A stretch of 64,000 nt of DNA, taken from assembly GCA_949752795.1 (NCBI GenBank), contig OX457056.1, positions 92,774,942 through 92,838,941 on the forward strand, read 5' to 3'. Below, piece after piece: positions 1 to 12,078 of this stretch. Position numbers and translations under genes: made by a program. Below the pieces are notes generated by a model, which was not told the origin of the DNA, made no database searches, and saw only the letters and a list, made by a program, of their open reading frames with translations. This stretch comes from Hyperoodon ampullatus (taxonomy: Eukaryota; Chordata; Mammalia; Artiodactyla; Ziphiidae). Within the stretch, counting starts at the first letter, position 1; every line of letters begins with the position of its first letter.

Positions 1-399
1 AGATTTAAATATAGGACAAAGGGTTATCACTCCCACCAGCTGACAAAGTGCTCTAATGTTTCCAATCTCAGTTCTCTTCCTTGACCCTCCCTTCTCCCCT
101 AATTACCCTTACATTGGTAGTTGCCTCATCCCCTTCCATATTTTATCTCCTCATACCCAAAGGGAAAGACAACTTTTGGTTTAATGACGCTTCCATGTCT
201 TCTATGGATGCCATAAAGAAGCCTTCAGTTCTAAGGATGCACCAGGCTTCTCCCATGTTGCACTGAGTGAAACCAATATTCTGGGGGGGGAACCAGAGGG
301 GTACAAAAGGGACATGGAGACAGAAGGGACAAATGGAGATGCTGTATGATTATAACGGACAACAGAACTTTTCCAAATGTGGCTGAGACTGCTGGTCGT
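1..399. other. Unassigned intergenic DNA
   Basis: I recognise no gene or repeat family here. A run of eight G lies near 283-290. The short open frame near the start has no recognisable domain. Confidence 0.5.
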
Positions 400-661
400 C
401 TGCTAACATCTATTCTTCCCTTCTGAATAGAAATTTAAGCCAGGCACATGGAAGTTTCACTAAAGCATCTATTTCCCAGCATGCTTTGCTGTTAGGTTTG
501 ACCATGTGATTAGGATCTGGCCAATGGGATTTGAGTGGAAGTGATATGTTTAAATTTCTCACTATGCCCTTAAAGAGAGGACTTCTGCCCTTCCCTTTTG
601 TCCTTCTCTGCTTTCTGGCTGAGATGTGGATATTGTGGTGGGAGACAGAACAGCTATGTTG
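400..661 (+). repeat. Old interspersed repeat (family unresolved), 5' part
   Basis: This segment contains the phrase ctggccaatgggatttgag (about 518-536), a pattern I know from a common old mammalian interspersed repeat. The matching second half appears to resume after the MLT1 LTR, with the phrase aggagcctgggttcatgg near 1090. Related text is seen near 2520-2690 and 16660-17200. I cannot name the family with confidence. Confidence 0.45.
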
Positions 662-666
662 GGCTA

Positions 667-1039
667 TGTTAGGGATGAATTGTTTCCTCCCAAAATTCAT
701 ATGTTGAAGCCCTAACTCCCAACATGATTGTATTTGGAGACAGCCTTTAAGGAGGTAACTGAGGTTAAATAAGGTCATAAGGGTGAGGCCCTAATCCAAT
801 AGGGCTGGTTCCCTTATAAGAAGAGGAAGAGACCCCAGGGATATGCACACACACAAAAAAAGTTCATGTGAGGACAAAGAAAAAAGGCAAGTAAAGAAGA
901 GAGGCCTTACTAGAAACCAACCATGTTGGAACCTTGATCTTGAACTTCCAGCCTCCAGAACTGTGAGAAAATAAATTTCTGTTGTTTGTGCCCCCCAGTA
1001 TGTGGTATTTTGTTATGGCAGCCCTATCAGACTGATACA
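667..1039 (+). mobile_element. MLT1-type solo LTR (ERVL-MaLR)
   Basis: The segment reads as a MaLR LTR: it begins tgttaggg, contains attcatatgttgaagccct, ccttataagaagaggaag, ccagcctccagaactgtgag and ttttgttatggcagccct, and ends tgataca. A 5-bp target duplication, ggcta, flanks it at 662-666 and 1040-1044, which is the size expected for an endogenous retrovirus-type integration. No internal retroviral sequence is present, so it is a solo LTR. Assignment to MLT1A/B is from memory of the consensus. Confidence 0.8.
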
Positions 1040-1044
1040 GGCTA

Positions 1045-1210
1045 TGAGATAAAAGTCATATGTTGAGGACGACAGGACAATAAGATTAGGAGGAGCCTGG
1101 GTTCATGGTGGTTGTGAAGCTGTTATACCAGCCTTGGGTCACCTTCCTGATTTTCTACATGAGAAAGCACAAACTTCTGTGAAATCACTGTTGTTTGGGG
1201 GTCTTTATTA
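1045..1210 (+). repeat. Old interspersed repeat, 3' part after LTR insertion
   Basis: This is the likely continuation of the repeat at 400-661. It keeps the aggagcctgggttcatgg and ataccagccttgggtcacc phrases and the final catgagaaagcacaaacttc region seen in other copies of the family. Confidence 0.4.
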
Positions 1211-2440
1211 AGGCATCAAAGCTTGTATCCAAACTAATATGGTAACCCTCCTAGGTAAAGAAGGATTGGTAGTCAAAGTGAAACATTCCTATGTTGTATG
1301 TTTGTAATTCGTTATAATGTTTAACTGTATGGTAATGTCAGTTAATAATTCATCCATAGTGAAGAAATCATTTCAAACATGTCTTGCAACCTGATTAAGA
1401 TCCCTAACTGGAAAAAAAAGAAAAAAGATCCCTAACTGGATATTGACTGAAAACAATTATTTGAAACAAGATGATATCAACTAAATATATGTTCTCCTAA
1501 CTGCTATCCCTACAGGGATGTTCTGGTACATCTTTGTAGTTACCCTGCTCTACCATTTTCCATTAGATAGAAAAGGAGATGGCATTGGGGATTCAGAATG
1601 GTCCCTAGAAAAAGGCTAGGTACCCATGGTGTCTGTGATACTTCTGACTTGTAGACTCATGCACCCTCAAGAAATTAAGCAGAGATGAAAATTATGATCT
1701 ATAATTGTTATCATCAGAAATGTCACACACAAAAAAGAAATGTCACAAAAAGAATTTATTATTATGGAAAGGATTTTGTGGTAAGCTTAAATTCATTATA
1801 CTTGTTGGTTATAATGTTAAAAAAAACTCAGAGTTTAAGTCAGTTCCTCTCTTTGCTTAGACTATGTAGACACAGACTCTAAAAGTTATGCCTTAAACTT
1901 TCTTAAAAGCAACAAAGTTAATCGTCTTGTAATAACTTTGCGGAGTTGATAGAAGGGATATGTTGAGATAATTTGTTTTTGTGTATGGAAGCCTCTCCTA
2001 TATCATGATTCTGAAGAATGGCTTGGCGGCCTGTGAAATCTTTATAGAGTGCACATGTGTGTATATACAATACACTTACAGACTCTGCACGCTATTTGTC
2101 TTCCACCTCTCAAAAGTCCTCTTCAGAACCGAAGCTACCTCTGCATTTGCTTATTTCCTGTGACATTTGCTATTTCTCTGCATCTGGTCCAGTATCTTTC
2201 CTCTAGGTTTACAATAACCATCCCACCCGTTAAGGATATATAGACAGCAACCTCCCTCCAATGCTTAATTCTGCTCTTTGAGTGTATGGCACTATTTTTG
2301 CTGAGTATTTTTAAGGATTCACAAAATCAAGTACAAACTTTTAATTTGTCATTCTTGAAGTGTGAGAACCTGACCTCTGATATAGAGGTTGTCTCCTATC
2401 ATTCCATCTCAAGTAAGTTCCATCTCTTCAGCTTTTTAAA
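1211..2440. other. Unassigned AT-rich DNA
   Basis: No family or gene recognised. Two near-identical copies of aagatccctaactgga occur near 1398-1413 and 1425-1440, a small local duplication. Short open frames here look random. Confidence 0.5.
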
Positions 2441-2444
2441 AACA

Positions 2445-2545
2445 TACAGTTATTGAGCATCCATTACGTGCCAGATGTCATATTAGCTTCTTTTGCATAC
2501 ACTGTCACAGTGAATACTCACAGAGCAGACTCTGTTGATATTGTC
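2445..2545 (-). repeat. MIR SINE fragment, reverse strand
   Basis: The text ttattgagcatccattacg, then tgccagatgtcatattagc, matches the reverse complement of the MIR core and tail as remembered. It is short and diverged. Confidence 0.45.
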
Positions 2546-2694
2546 TATCCAATATCACATACTCCCTTCTTCCTTGTTTACAGAACCTAGATTTTGTTTG
2601 CTGAGGAAATGGACTTGCTTTCCCACTTTCCTTTGCTGCTAGAGGTGACCTTGTGACCAGCTGGCTAATGAATGTAAATAGAAGTATAGTGATG
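2546..2694 (+). repeat. Fragment of the same unresolved family as 400-661
   Basis: The order of phrases (cacttt-rich start, tgaccttgtgacc, ggctaatgaatgtaaatag) resembles the start of the family described at 400-661. It stops where the L1 5'UTR begins. Confidence 0.3.
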
Positions 2695-3510
2695 GTGGGA
2701 GATTAGCTCAAGATGGCGGAATAGACAGACACAAGCTCACCCCCTTCTTACGAAAACACCAAAATCACAACTAACTGCTGAACAACCATCGATAAAAAAA
2801 CGCTGGCACCTACCAAAAAAGGATATCCTACATCCAAAAATCAAGAGGAGGCCACAGCGAGACGGTAGGAGGGGCGCAATCGTGATCAACTCAATCCCAT
2901 ACCCACCAGGTGGAAAACAATTATACCACAGAAGTTATCCCACAGGAGCAAAAGTTCTGAGCCCCATGTCAGGCTTCCCAGCCTGGAGGTCCAGCAACGA
3001 GAAGAGGAGTCCCCAGAGACTCTAACTTTGAAGGCTAGTTTGGTCACAGGACTTCCACAGGACTGGGGGGAACAGAGACTCCACTCTTGGAGGGCTCACA
3101 CAAAGTCTTGTGCATTCCAGGACCCAGGGGAAAAAAGCAGTGACCCCATAAGTGATGGGCCAGACCTAGCTGGTAGTATTGAAGGGTCTCCTGCGGAGGC
3201 AGGGGGCACCTGGGGCTCACTGTGGGGATAAGGACACCGGCAGCAGCAGTTCTGGGAAGCACCCATTGGTGTGAGCCCTCTCGGAGGCCACCAAGCAGCC
3301 TGTAGGCTCCAGTGCTGGGTCACCTCATGCCAAACAATCAACAGGGTGGGAACACAGCCCCACCCATCAGTGGACAAGCAGATTAAAGTTTTACTGAGTA
3401 CAGCCCTGCCCACCAGAGGAACAAGATCCAACTCCGCCCACCACTTATACAATGTTATATGTCATTTATATCTCAATAAAACTAGGGAAAACAAAACTAA
3501 AACCAAATAA
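2695..3510 (+). mobile_element. Internally deleted L1: 5'UTR joined to an L1 3' tail
   Basis: The left part starts ctcaagatggcggaataga (2707-2725), a typical start of a mammalian L1 5'UTR. It runs through text related to the ORF1-proximal 5'UTR of the large L1s in this window: cagccccacccatcagtgg at 3354 parallels the copy near 6590. At about 3443 it passes directly into ttatacaatgttatatg and atctcaataaaactagg followed by an A-rich tail, which is an L1M-type 3' terminus. No ORF1 or ORF2 is present. It could be an internal deletion, a copy of a spliced L1 RNA, or two L1 fragments placed side by side. Confidence 0.55.
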
Positions 3511-4932
3511 CAATGGCTTTTTTGAATCTCATTATTTTTCATTGACTGCCAGGCATTGTGTCTGAAGAACAGGAGAGATAAGTAGTATTCAATCCCAGTA
3601 GTGGGCATGCCTCTTCTTCTGTCAGGCCATTATTGTGGGGGAACTGAGTCAATCTACTCGGTGGTTGAGCTAGATTGGGGTTTACTGTTGCTATCATTAC
3701 CTTCAGTGCATCACACACTTCACATTCTTCCAGTGGTACCCTGTCTTACCTTCTGCTTAGTGAGAGGGCTTGGGCACCAGAGTAACTTTTTCTGAATGTC
3801 TGCTCCATCCTCAGATTTCAGCAGTCACGATGAAAGGGTTCTCCTTCCCTGTTCCTGCTCCTCTTCCTGTAGTGGACTTGTTGCAGTGGTGCCTGTTCCT
3901 TTGTGCTAAGCTTCTGATCTGGGGCAGGAGGGGATTCTCAAATCTCCTGGTCCAGCCTCAATCTTAGGCAGGTACTGTGCACTTGGCCTTGCAGGGAGGG
4001 CCTCTCACCATTCCTGCTATTCCCCTCCCCGCCCCCCATGGCAGCAAAACTCTGTCTCATATTGGTGTGTACGGTTGGACAGGAGATATTTTTCTGTCCC
4101 TTCCCCAGCAGTAGTAGACCTCTGCTTTGTACTGATACAAGATCCAGGCACCAAGAGATTTTCTTGCCCCTTCTCCAGGGAAGATGATTTTTGCGTCTAT
4201 CCTTCCCCTAGAAGCAGTGGATCTCTGCCTGGTTCCTGGGGGGCAGGAAGGAGGCTTTTATATACCTCCCCCAAAGGCAGATGGGTTTTCCCTCTACCCC
4301 TCCCCAGGGAGCTCTGGAGGTGAGATTTTTTGCTGTATTTCCCCCAGCAGCATAAGGCTTTTGCTTTGAATGACAGAAAGGTTGGGGAAGCATGCAGTGG
4401 TTTTTACCTGTTTGCAATGGCATCTAATTATTTCCTACACATCTGGGTTACTGAGGGGTGCTCTCTCTGGTCCCCTGCCCTGCCCTCAACTCCTGTGAAT
4501 ACCTGTTAAACGCTCATGGAGAAGAGCTTGAGTGAAAACTCACCTTGTGTCTATAACTTCCAGTTATATTGTACTGGTACACCAGCCAAGTTAGGCCTTT
4601 AGGAATTTGCTAAAATTTTAGCTTGTTTCTTCCAACTCTCTTCTATGGCAGCCACCACTTCTCCCTGAGTCTTGCCAAAAGTGGAACAGTCTGTGTATCT
4701 TATTTCTCCTAAGATAATCTTATCACTTTTTTGAATTCCATTTCTTTGGTTGCCTTGAGACGTCAGTTCTCTGACGGACTTAAGAAAAGTTATGATTTTA
4801 TAGATGTTCCAGATTTTTCTCATTGTCAGTATGGGAGCAATGTACTCTTGTGGTTTTCTACATCCTAAGTAGAAATGGAACTTTGAGAAACTTATCAGTT
4901 TTAAATTTAAAATTTGTCTCAAATCTGACCAT
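3511..4932. other. Unassigned repeat-like DNA with a degenerate local repeat
   Basis: No family firmly recognised. Between about 4089 and 4354 a T-rich then C-rich then cagnag motif recurs at roughly 4089, 4158, 4188, 4283 and 4325 (for example ctgtcccttccccagcag and ctgtatttcccccagcag). It may be a decayed tandem array or part of an old L1 untranslated region on the reverse strand. Short open frames on both strands show no domain. Confidence 0.4.
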
Positions 4933-6855
4933 CTGAGGGGGACCTTCAAGACGGCGGAGGAGTAAGAAGTGGAGATCACATTTCTCCCCACAAATACATC
5001 AAAAATACATCTACATGTGGAACAACTCCTACAGAACACCTACTGAACGCTGGCAGGAGACCTCAGACCTCCCCAAAGGCAAGAAACTCCCCACGTACCT
5101 GGGTAGGGCAAAAGAAAAAAGAAAAAACAGAGACAAAAGAATAGGGACGGGACCTGCACCAGTGGGAGGGAGCCGTGAAGGAGGAAAGGTTTCCACACAC
5201 TAGAAGCCCCTTCGCGGGCGGAGACTGCAGGTGGCGGAGGGGGAAAGCTTCGAAGTAGCGGAGGAGAGCACAGCAATAGGGGTGCGGAGGGCAAAGCGGA
5301 GAGATTCCCGCACAGAGGATCGGTGCCGACCAGCACTCACCAGCCCAAGAGGCTTGTCTGCTCACCCGCGGGGGCGGGTGGGGCTGGGAGCTGAGGCTTG
5401 GGCTTCTGTCGGAGCGCACTGGGGTTGGCGGCATGAACACAGCCTGAAGGGGGCTAGTGCGCCACGGATAGCCAGGAGGGAGTCCGGAAAAAAGTCTGGA
5501 GCTGCCGAAGAGGCAAGAGACCATTGTTTCAGGGTGCATGAGGAAAGGGAATTCAGAGCACCGCCTAAACAAGCTCCAGAGACGGGCGTGAGCCGCGGCT
5601 ATGAGCGCGGAACCCAGAGACGGGCATGAGACGCTAAGGCTGATGCTGCCGCCACTAAGAATCCCGTGTGCAAGCACAGGTCACTGTCCACACCTCCCCT
5701 CCCGGGAGCCTGTGCAGCCCGCCACTGCCAGGGTCCCGTGATCCAGGGACAACTTCCCGGGAGAACGCACGGCACGCCTCAGGCTGGTGCAACGTCACGC
5801 CGACCTCTGCCACCGCAGGCTCGCCCCTCACTCCGTGCCCCTCTCTCCCCCCGGCCTGAGTGAGCCAGAGCCCCCGAAGCAGCTGCTCCTTTAACCCTGT
5901 CCTGTCTGAGCGAACAGCAGACGCCCTCAGGCGACCTACACGCAGAGGCGGGTCCAAATCCAAAGCTGACCCCCGGGAGCTGTGCGAACAAAGAAGAGAA
6001 AGGGAAAGCTCTCCCAGCAGCCTTAGGGGCAGCGGATTAAATCTCCACAATCAACTTGATGTACCCTGCATCTGTGGAATACCTGAATAGACAACGAATC
6101 AACGCAAAATTGAGGCAGTGGACTTTGGGATCAACTGTAGACTTCGGGTTTGCTGTCTGTGACTGACTTTTTTCTAATTTTTATGTTTATCTTAGTATAG
6201 ATTTTAGTGCTTGTTATCATTGGTGGATTTGTTTATTGGTTTAGTTGCTCTCTCCTTTTTTTTCCTCTATTACTTTTAAAAAATTTTAATAACTAAAATT
6301 TTTTAAAATTATTTTATTATTATTTTTCTTTCTTTTTTTCTCCCTTTTCTTCTGAGCCAAGTGGCTGACAGGGTCTTCATGCTCCATCCTGGTATCAGGT
6401 CTGAGCCTCTGAGATGGGAGAGCCAAGTTCAGGACATTGGACCACCAGAGACCTCCCAGCCCCACGTAATATCAATCAGTGAGAGCTCTCCCAGAGACCT
6501 CCATCTCAACACTAAGACCCAGCTCCACCCAGCTGCCAGCAAGTTCCAGTGCTGGATGCCCCGTGCCAAACAACTAGCAAGACAGGAATACAACCCCACC
6601 CATTAGCAGACAGGCTGCCTAAAATCATAATAAGTTCACAGACACCCCAAAACACACCACCAGATGCAGTCCCACCCACCAGAAAGGCAAGATCCAGCCC
6701 CACCCACCAGAATACAGGCACCAGTCCCCTTTACCAGGAAGCCTACAAAACCCACTAAACCAACCTTACTCACTGGGAGCAGACACCAAAAACAACAGGA
6801 ACTATGAACCTGCAGCCTGTGAAAAGGAGACCCCAAACACAGTAAGTTAAGCAAA
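4933..6855 (+). promoter_or_regulatory. L1 element A 5'UTR (internal promoter region)
   Basis: This is the region before ORF1, where L1 elements carry their own RNA polymerase II promoter. Positions 5190-6000 are rich in C, G and CpG. Positions 6160-6350 form a T-rich block. Long open frames on both strands here (for instance a 204-codon reverse frame at 5063-5677) are by-products of base composition and match no known protein. Compared with element B, this copy keeps 183 bp between two agggcaaa repeats (5105 and 5288) and about 270 bp after 6115. Confidence 0.75.
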
Positions 6856-7744
6856 ATGGGAAGACAGAGAAATATGCAGCAGGTGACGGAACAAGGTAAA
6901 ACCCACCAGACCAAACAAATGAAGAGGAAATAGGCAGTCTACCTGAAAGAGAACTCAGAGTAATGATAGTAAAGATGACCCAGAATCTTGGAAATAGAAC
7001 GGAGAAAATACAAGAAACGTTTAACAAGGACCTAAAAGAACTAAAGAACAAACAAACAATGATGAACAACACAATAAATGAAATTCAAAATTCTCTAGAA
7101 GGAATCAATAGCAGAATAACTGAGGCAGAACAATGGAAAAGTGACCTGGAAGAGAAACAGTGGAAATAACTACCTCAGAGCAGAATAAAGAAAAAAGAAT
7201 GAAAAGAATTGAGGACAGTCTCAGAGACCTCTGGGACAACATTAAACACACAAACATTTGAATTACAGGGGTCCCAGAAAAAGAGGAGAAAAAGAAAGGG
7301 ACTGAGAAAATATGTGAAGAGATTATAGTTGAAAACTTCCCTAATATGGGAAATGAAATAGTCAATCAAGTCCAGGAAGTGCAGAGTCCCATACAGGATA
7401 AATCCAAGGAGAAACACGTCAAGACACATATTAACCAAACTATCAAAAATTAAATACAAAGAAAAAATATTAAAAGCAGCAAGGGAAAACCAACAAATAA
7501 CATACAAGGGACTCCCCAGAAGGTTAACAGCTGATTTTTCAGCAGAAACTCTGTGAGACAGAAGGGAGTGGCAGGACATAATTAAAGTGATGAAAGGGAA
7601 AACCCACAACCAAGATTACTCTATCCAGCAAGGATCTCATTCAGATTTGACAGAGAAATTAAAACATTTACAGACAAGCAAAACCTAGGAGAATTCAGCA
7701 CCACCAAACCAGCTTTACAACAAATGCTAAAGGAACTTCTCTAG
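6856..7744 (+). pseudogene. L1 element A ORF1 pseudogene
   Basis: ORF1 encodes the L1 RNA-binding chaperone, a trimer with a coiled coil followed by an RRM and a C-terminal domain. The likely start is the ATG at 6856 (aaaatgggaagacag), aligned with the ORF1 start of element B, and the end is the TAG at 7742. The coiled-coil part is seen in the frame 6963-7169, with heptad-like text such as NKDLKELKNKQTMMNNT. The rest is split by stops and frameshifts, including a TGA near 7554 and a loss of frame near 7140. It is not translatable as a whole. Confidence 0.85.
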
Positions 7745-7802
7745 GCAGGAAACACAAGAGAAGGAAAAGACCTACAGAAACAAACCCAAAACAATTAAGA
7801 AA

Positions 7803-10313
7803 ATGGTAATAGGAACATGCATATCAATAATTACCTTAAATGTAAATGGATTAAATGCTCCAACCAAAAGAAATAGACTGGTTGAATGGATACAAAAACA
7901 AGACCCATATATATGCTGTCTACAAGAGACAAACGTCTGACCTAGGGACACATACAGACTGAAAGTGAAGGGATGAAAAAAAAATTCCATGCAAATGGAA
8001 ATCAAAAGAGAGCTGGAGTAGCAATTCTCATATCAGACAGAATAGACTTTTAAAAAAAGACTGCTGTAAGAGACAAAGAAGGACACTACATAATGATCAA
8101 GGGATCAATCGAAGAAGAAGTTATAATTATAGATATTTATGCATCCAGCATAGGAGCACCTCAATACATAAGGCAAATGCTAACAGCCATAAAAGGGGAA
8201 ATCGACAGTAACACAATAATAGTAGGGAACTTTAACACCCCACTTGCACTAATAGACAGATCATCCAAAATGAAAATAAATAAGGAAACACAAGCTTTAA
8301 ATTACACATTAAACAAGATGGACTTAATTGATATTTATAGGACATTCCATCCAAAAACAACAGAATACACTTTCTTCTCAAGTGCTTGTGGAACATTCTC
8401 CAGGATAAATCATGTCTTGGGTCACAAATCAAGCGTTGGTAAATTTAAGAAAATTGAAATCATATCAAATATCTTTTCTGGCCATAATGCTATGAGACTA
8501 GATATTAATTACAGGGGAAAAAAACCTGTAAAAGATACAAACACATGGAGGCTAAATAATACACTACTAAATAACCAAGAGATCACTGAAAAAATCAAAG
8601 AGGAAATAAAAAATACCTAGAAACAAATGACAATGAAAACACAATGACCTAAAACCTATGGGATGCAGCAAAAGCAGTCCTAAGAGGGAAGTTTATAGCA
8701 ATACAATCCTACCTCAAGAAACAAGAAACATCTCAAATAAACAACCTAAACTTACACCTAAAGCACTTAGAGAAAGAAGAACAAAAAAACCCCAAAGTTA
8801 GCAGAAAGAAAGAAATAATAAAGATCAGATCAGAAATAAGTGAAAAAGACATGAAAGAAACAATAGCAAAGATCAGTAAAACTAAAAGCTGGTTCTTTGA
8901 GAAGATAAACCAAATTGATAAACCACTAGCCAGAGTCATCAAGAAAAAAAGGGAGAAGACTCAAACCAATAGAATTAGAAATGAAAAAGAAGTAACAACT
9001 GACACTGCAGAAATACAAAGGATCATGAGAGATTACTACAAGCAACTCTATGCCAATAAAATGGACAACCTGGAAGAAATGGACAAATTCTTAGAAGAAC
9101 ACAACCTTCTGAGACTGAACCAGGAAGAAACAGAAAATATAAACAGACCAATCACAAGCACTGAAATTGAAACTGTGATTAAAAATCTTCAAACAAACAA
9201 AAGCCCAGGACCAGATGGCTTCACAGGTGAATTCTTTCAAACATTTAGAGAAGAGCTAACACCTATCCTTCTCAAACTCTTCAAATATAGCAGAGCAAGG
9301 AACACTCCCAAACTCATTCTATGAGGCCACCCTGATACCAAAACCAGACAAAGATGTCACAAAAAAGGAAAACTATAGACCAAAACCACTGATGACCATA
9401 GATGTACAAATACTCAACAAAATACTAGCAAACAGAATCCAGCAGCACACTGAAAGGACCATACACCATGATTAAGTGGGGTTTATCACAGGAATGCAAG
9501 GACTCTTCAATATACACAAATCAATCAACGTGATACACCATATTAATAAACTGACGGATAAAAACCATATGATCATCTCAATAGATGCAGAAAATCTCTT
9601 GCCAAAATTCAACACCCATTTATGATAAAAACTTCCCAGAAAGTATGCATAGAGGGAACTTACCTCAACATAATAAAGGCCATATATGACAAACCCACAG
9701 GCAACATCGTTCTCAGTGGTGAAAAACTGAAACCATTTCCTCTAAAATCAGGAACAATACAAGGATGGCCACTCTCACCACTATTATTCAACATAGTTTT
9801 GGAAGTTTTAGCCACAGCAATCAGAGAAGAAAAAGAAATATAAGGAATCCAAATCGGAAAAGAAGAAGTAAAACTGTCACTGTTTGCAGATATCATGATA
9901 CTATACTTAGAGAATCCTAAAGATGCTACCAGAAAACTACTAGAGCTAATCAATGAATTTCATGAAGTAGCAGGATACAAAATTAATGCACAGAAATCTC
10001 TAGAATCCCTATACACTAATGATGAAAAATCTGAAAGAGAAATTAAGGAAGTACTCCCATTTACCATTGCAACAAAAAGAATAAATACCTAGGAATAAAC
10101 CTTCCTAAAGAGACAAAAGAGGGCTTCCCTGGTGGCGCAAGTGGTTGAGAGTCCGCCTGCCGATGCAGGGGACACGGGTTCGTGCCCCGGTCTGGGAGGA
10201 TCCCACATGCCGCGGAGCGGCTGCGCCCGTGAGCCATGGCCGTTGAGCCTGCACGTCCGGAGCCTGTGCGCCACAACGGGAGAGGCCACAACAGTGAGAA
10301 GCCCGCGTACCGC

Positions 10314-10344
<31 letters not shown>

Positions 10345-11834
10345 ACAAAAGAGCTGTATGCAGAAAACTATAAGACACTGATGAAAAAAATTAAAAATGA
10401 TACAAATAGATGGAGGGATATACCATGTTCTTGGATTGAAAGAATCAACATTGTGAAAATGACTCTACTACCCAAAGCAATCTAAAGATTCAATGCAATC
10501 TCTATCAAACTACCAATGGCATTTTTTACAGAACTAGCACAAAAAATTTCACAATTTGTATGGAAACACAAGAGACCCTGAATAGCCAGAGCAATCTTGA
10601 GAAAGAAAAATGGAGCTGGAGGAATCAGGCTCCCTGACTTCAGACTATACTACAAAGCTACAGCAATCAAGACAGTCTGGTAGTGGCACAAAAACAGAAA
10701 TATAGATCAATGGAACAGGATAGAAAGCCCAGAGATAAACCCATGCATATATGGTCACCTTATTTTTGGTAAATCAGGCAAGAATATACAATGGAGAAAA
10801 TGCAGCATCTTCAATAAGTGGTGCTGGGAAATCTGGACAGCTACATGTAAAAGAATGAAATGAGAACACTCCCTAACACCATACACAAAGATAAACTCAG
10901 AATGGATTAAAGACCTAAATGTAAGGCCAGACACTATCAAACTCTCAGAGGAAAAAATAGGCAGAACACTCTATGACATAAATCACAGCAAATCCTTTTT
11001 GACCCATCTCCTAGAGAAATGGAAATAAAAACAAAAATAAACAGATAGGACCTAATGAAACTTAAACGCTTTTGCACAGCAAAGGAAACCATAAACAAGA
11101 CCAAAAGACAACCCTCAGAATGGGAGAAAATATTTGCAAATGAAGCAACTGACAAAGGATTAATCTCCAAAATTTACAAGCAGCTCATGCAGCTCAATAT
11201 CAAAAAGCAAACAACCCAATCCAAAAATGGGCAGAAGACCTAAATAGACATTTCTCCAAAGAAGAAAACAGATTGCCAAGAAACACATGAAAGAATGCTC
11301 AACATCATTAATCATTAGAGAAATGCAAATCTAAACTACAATGAGATATCATCCCACACTGGTCAGAATGGCCATCATCAAAAAATCTACAAACAATAAA
11401 TGCTGGAGAGGGTGTGGAGAAAAGGGAACCCTGTTGCACTGTTGGTGGGAGTGTAAATTGCTACAGCCACTGTGGAGAATAGTATGGAGGTTCCTTAAAA
11501 AACTAAAAATGGAACTACCATAAGACCCAGCTATCCCACTACTGGGCATATACCCTGAGAAAACCATAATTTAAAAAAGTCATGTACCAAAATATTCATT
11601 GCAGCTCCATATACAATAGCCAGGACATGGAAGCAACCTAAGTGTCCACCAACAGATGAATGGATAAAGAAGATGTGGCACATAGATACAGTGGAATATT
11701 ACTCAGCCATAAAAAGAAATGAAATTGAGTTATGTGTAGTGAGGTGTATGGACATAGAGTGTGTCATACAGAGTGAAGTAAATCAGAAAGAGAAAAGCAA
11801 ATACCATATGCCAGCACATATATATGGAATCTAA
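7803..11834 (+). pseudogene. L1 element A ORF2 (endonuclease-reverse transcriptase) pseudogene
   Basis: ORF2 encodes an AP-like endonuclease, a reverse transcriptase and a C-terminal Cys-rich region. The ATG at 7803 (aaaatggtaatagg) aligns with the usual L1 ORF2 start, and the last codons HIYGI end at the TAA at 11832. Fragments are clear: endonuclease text at 8093-8620, [17 protein letters not shown] near 9197-9247, and part of the reverse transcriptase at 9622-9843. The catalytic FADD motif is FADI here (9883-9894), so the second active-site Asp is gone. A CHR SINE interrupts the gene at 10122-10338 and many stops and frameshifts occur. The C-terminal [19 protein letters not shown] text remains at 11400-11460. 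Confidence 0.9.
10122..10338 (+). mobile_element. CHR-type tRNA-derived SINE in L1 ORF2
   Basis: The head gggcttccctggtggcgca carries a tRNA-like A box (about 10132-10145) and a B box, ggttcgtgccc (10177-10187), for RNA polymerase III. It ends in a long A run. A 15-bp duplication, aaagagacaaaagag, flanks it at 10107-10121 and 10339-10353, showing L1-type retroposition. This SINE class is typical of cetaceans and hippo. Confidence 0.92.
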
Positions 11835-12050
11835 AAACAGAAAATGGTTCTTAAGAACCTAGGGGCAGGACAGGAATAAAGACGCAGACGTAGAGAAAGG
11901 ACTTAAGGACATGGGGGAGAGGAGGGTAAGGTGGGATGAAGTGAGAGAGTGGCATGGACATATATACACTACCAAATGTAAAATAGATAGCTTTTTGAAC
12001 GCAGCCACATAGCACAGGGAGATCAGCTCAGTGCTTTGTGACCACCTAGA

Positions 12051-12078
12051 GGGGTGGGATAGGGAGGGTGGGAGGGAG
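12051..12078 (+). other. G-rich tract of L1 element A 3'UTR (possible G-quadruplex)
   Basis: ggggtgggatagggagggtg followed by ggagggag has more than four runs of three or more G separated by short loops, so it can form a quadruplex in DNA or RNA. A similar polypurine tract is known in L1 3'UTRs of several mammals. The same tract recurs in every young L1 3' end in this window. Confidence 0.6.

Noticed and set aside
5063..5677. 204-codon reverse frame and other long frames in the L1 5'UTR
   Set aside because: They lie in CpG-rich untranslated DNA, overlap frames on the other strand, and are not kept in element B.
10122..10190. tRNA gene
   Set aside because: The A and B boxes belong to a CHR SINE head; it has no proper cloverleaf end, and target duplications flank the SINE.
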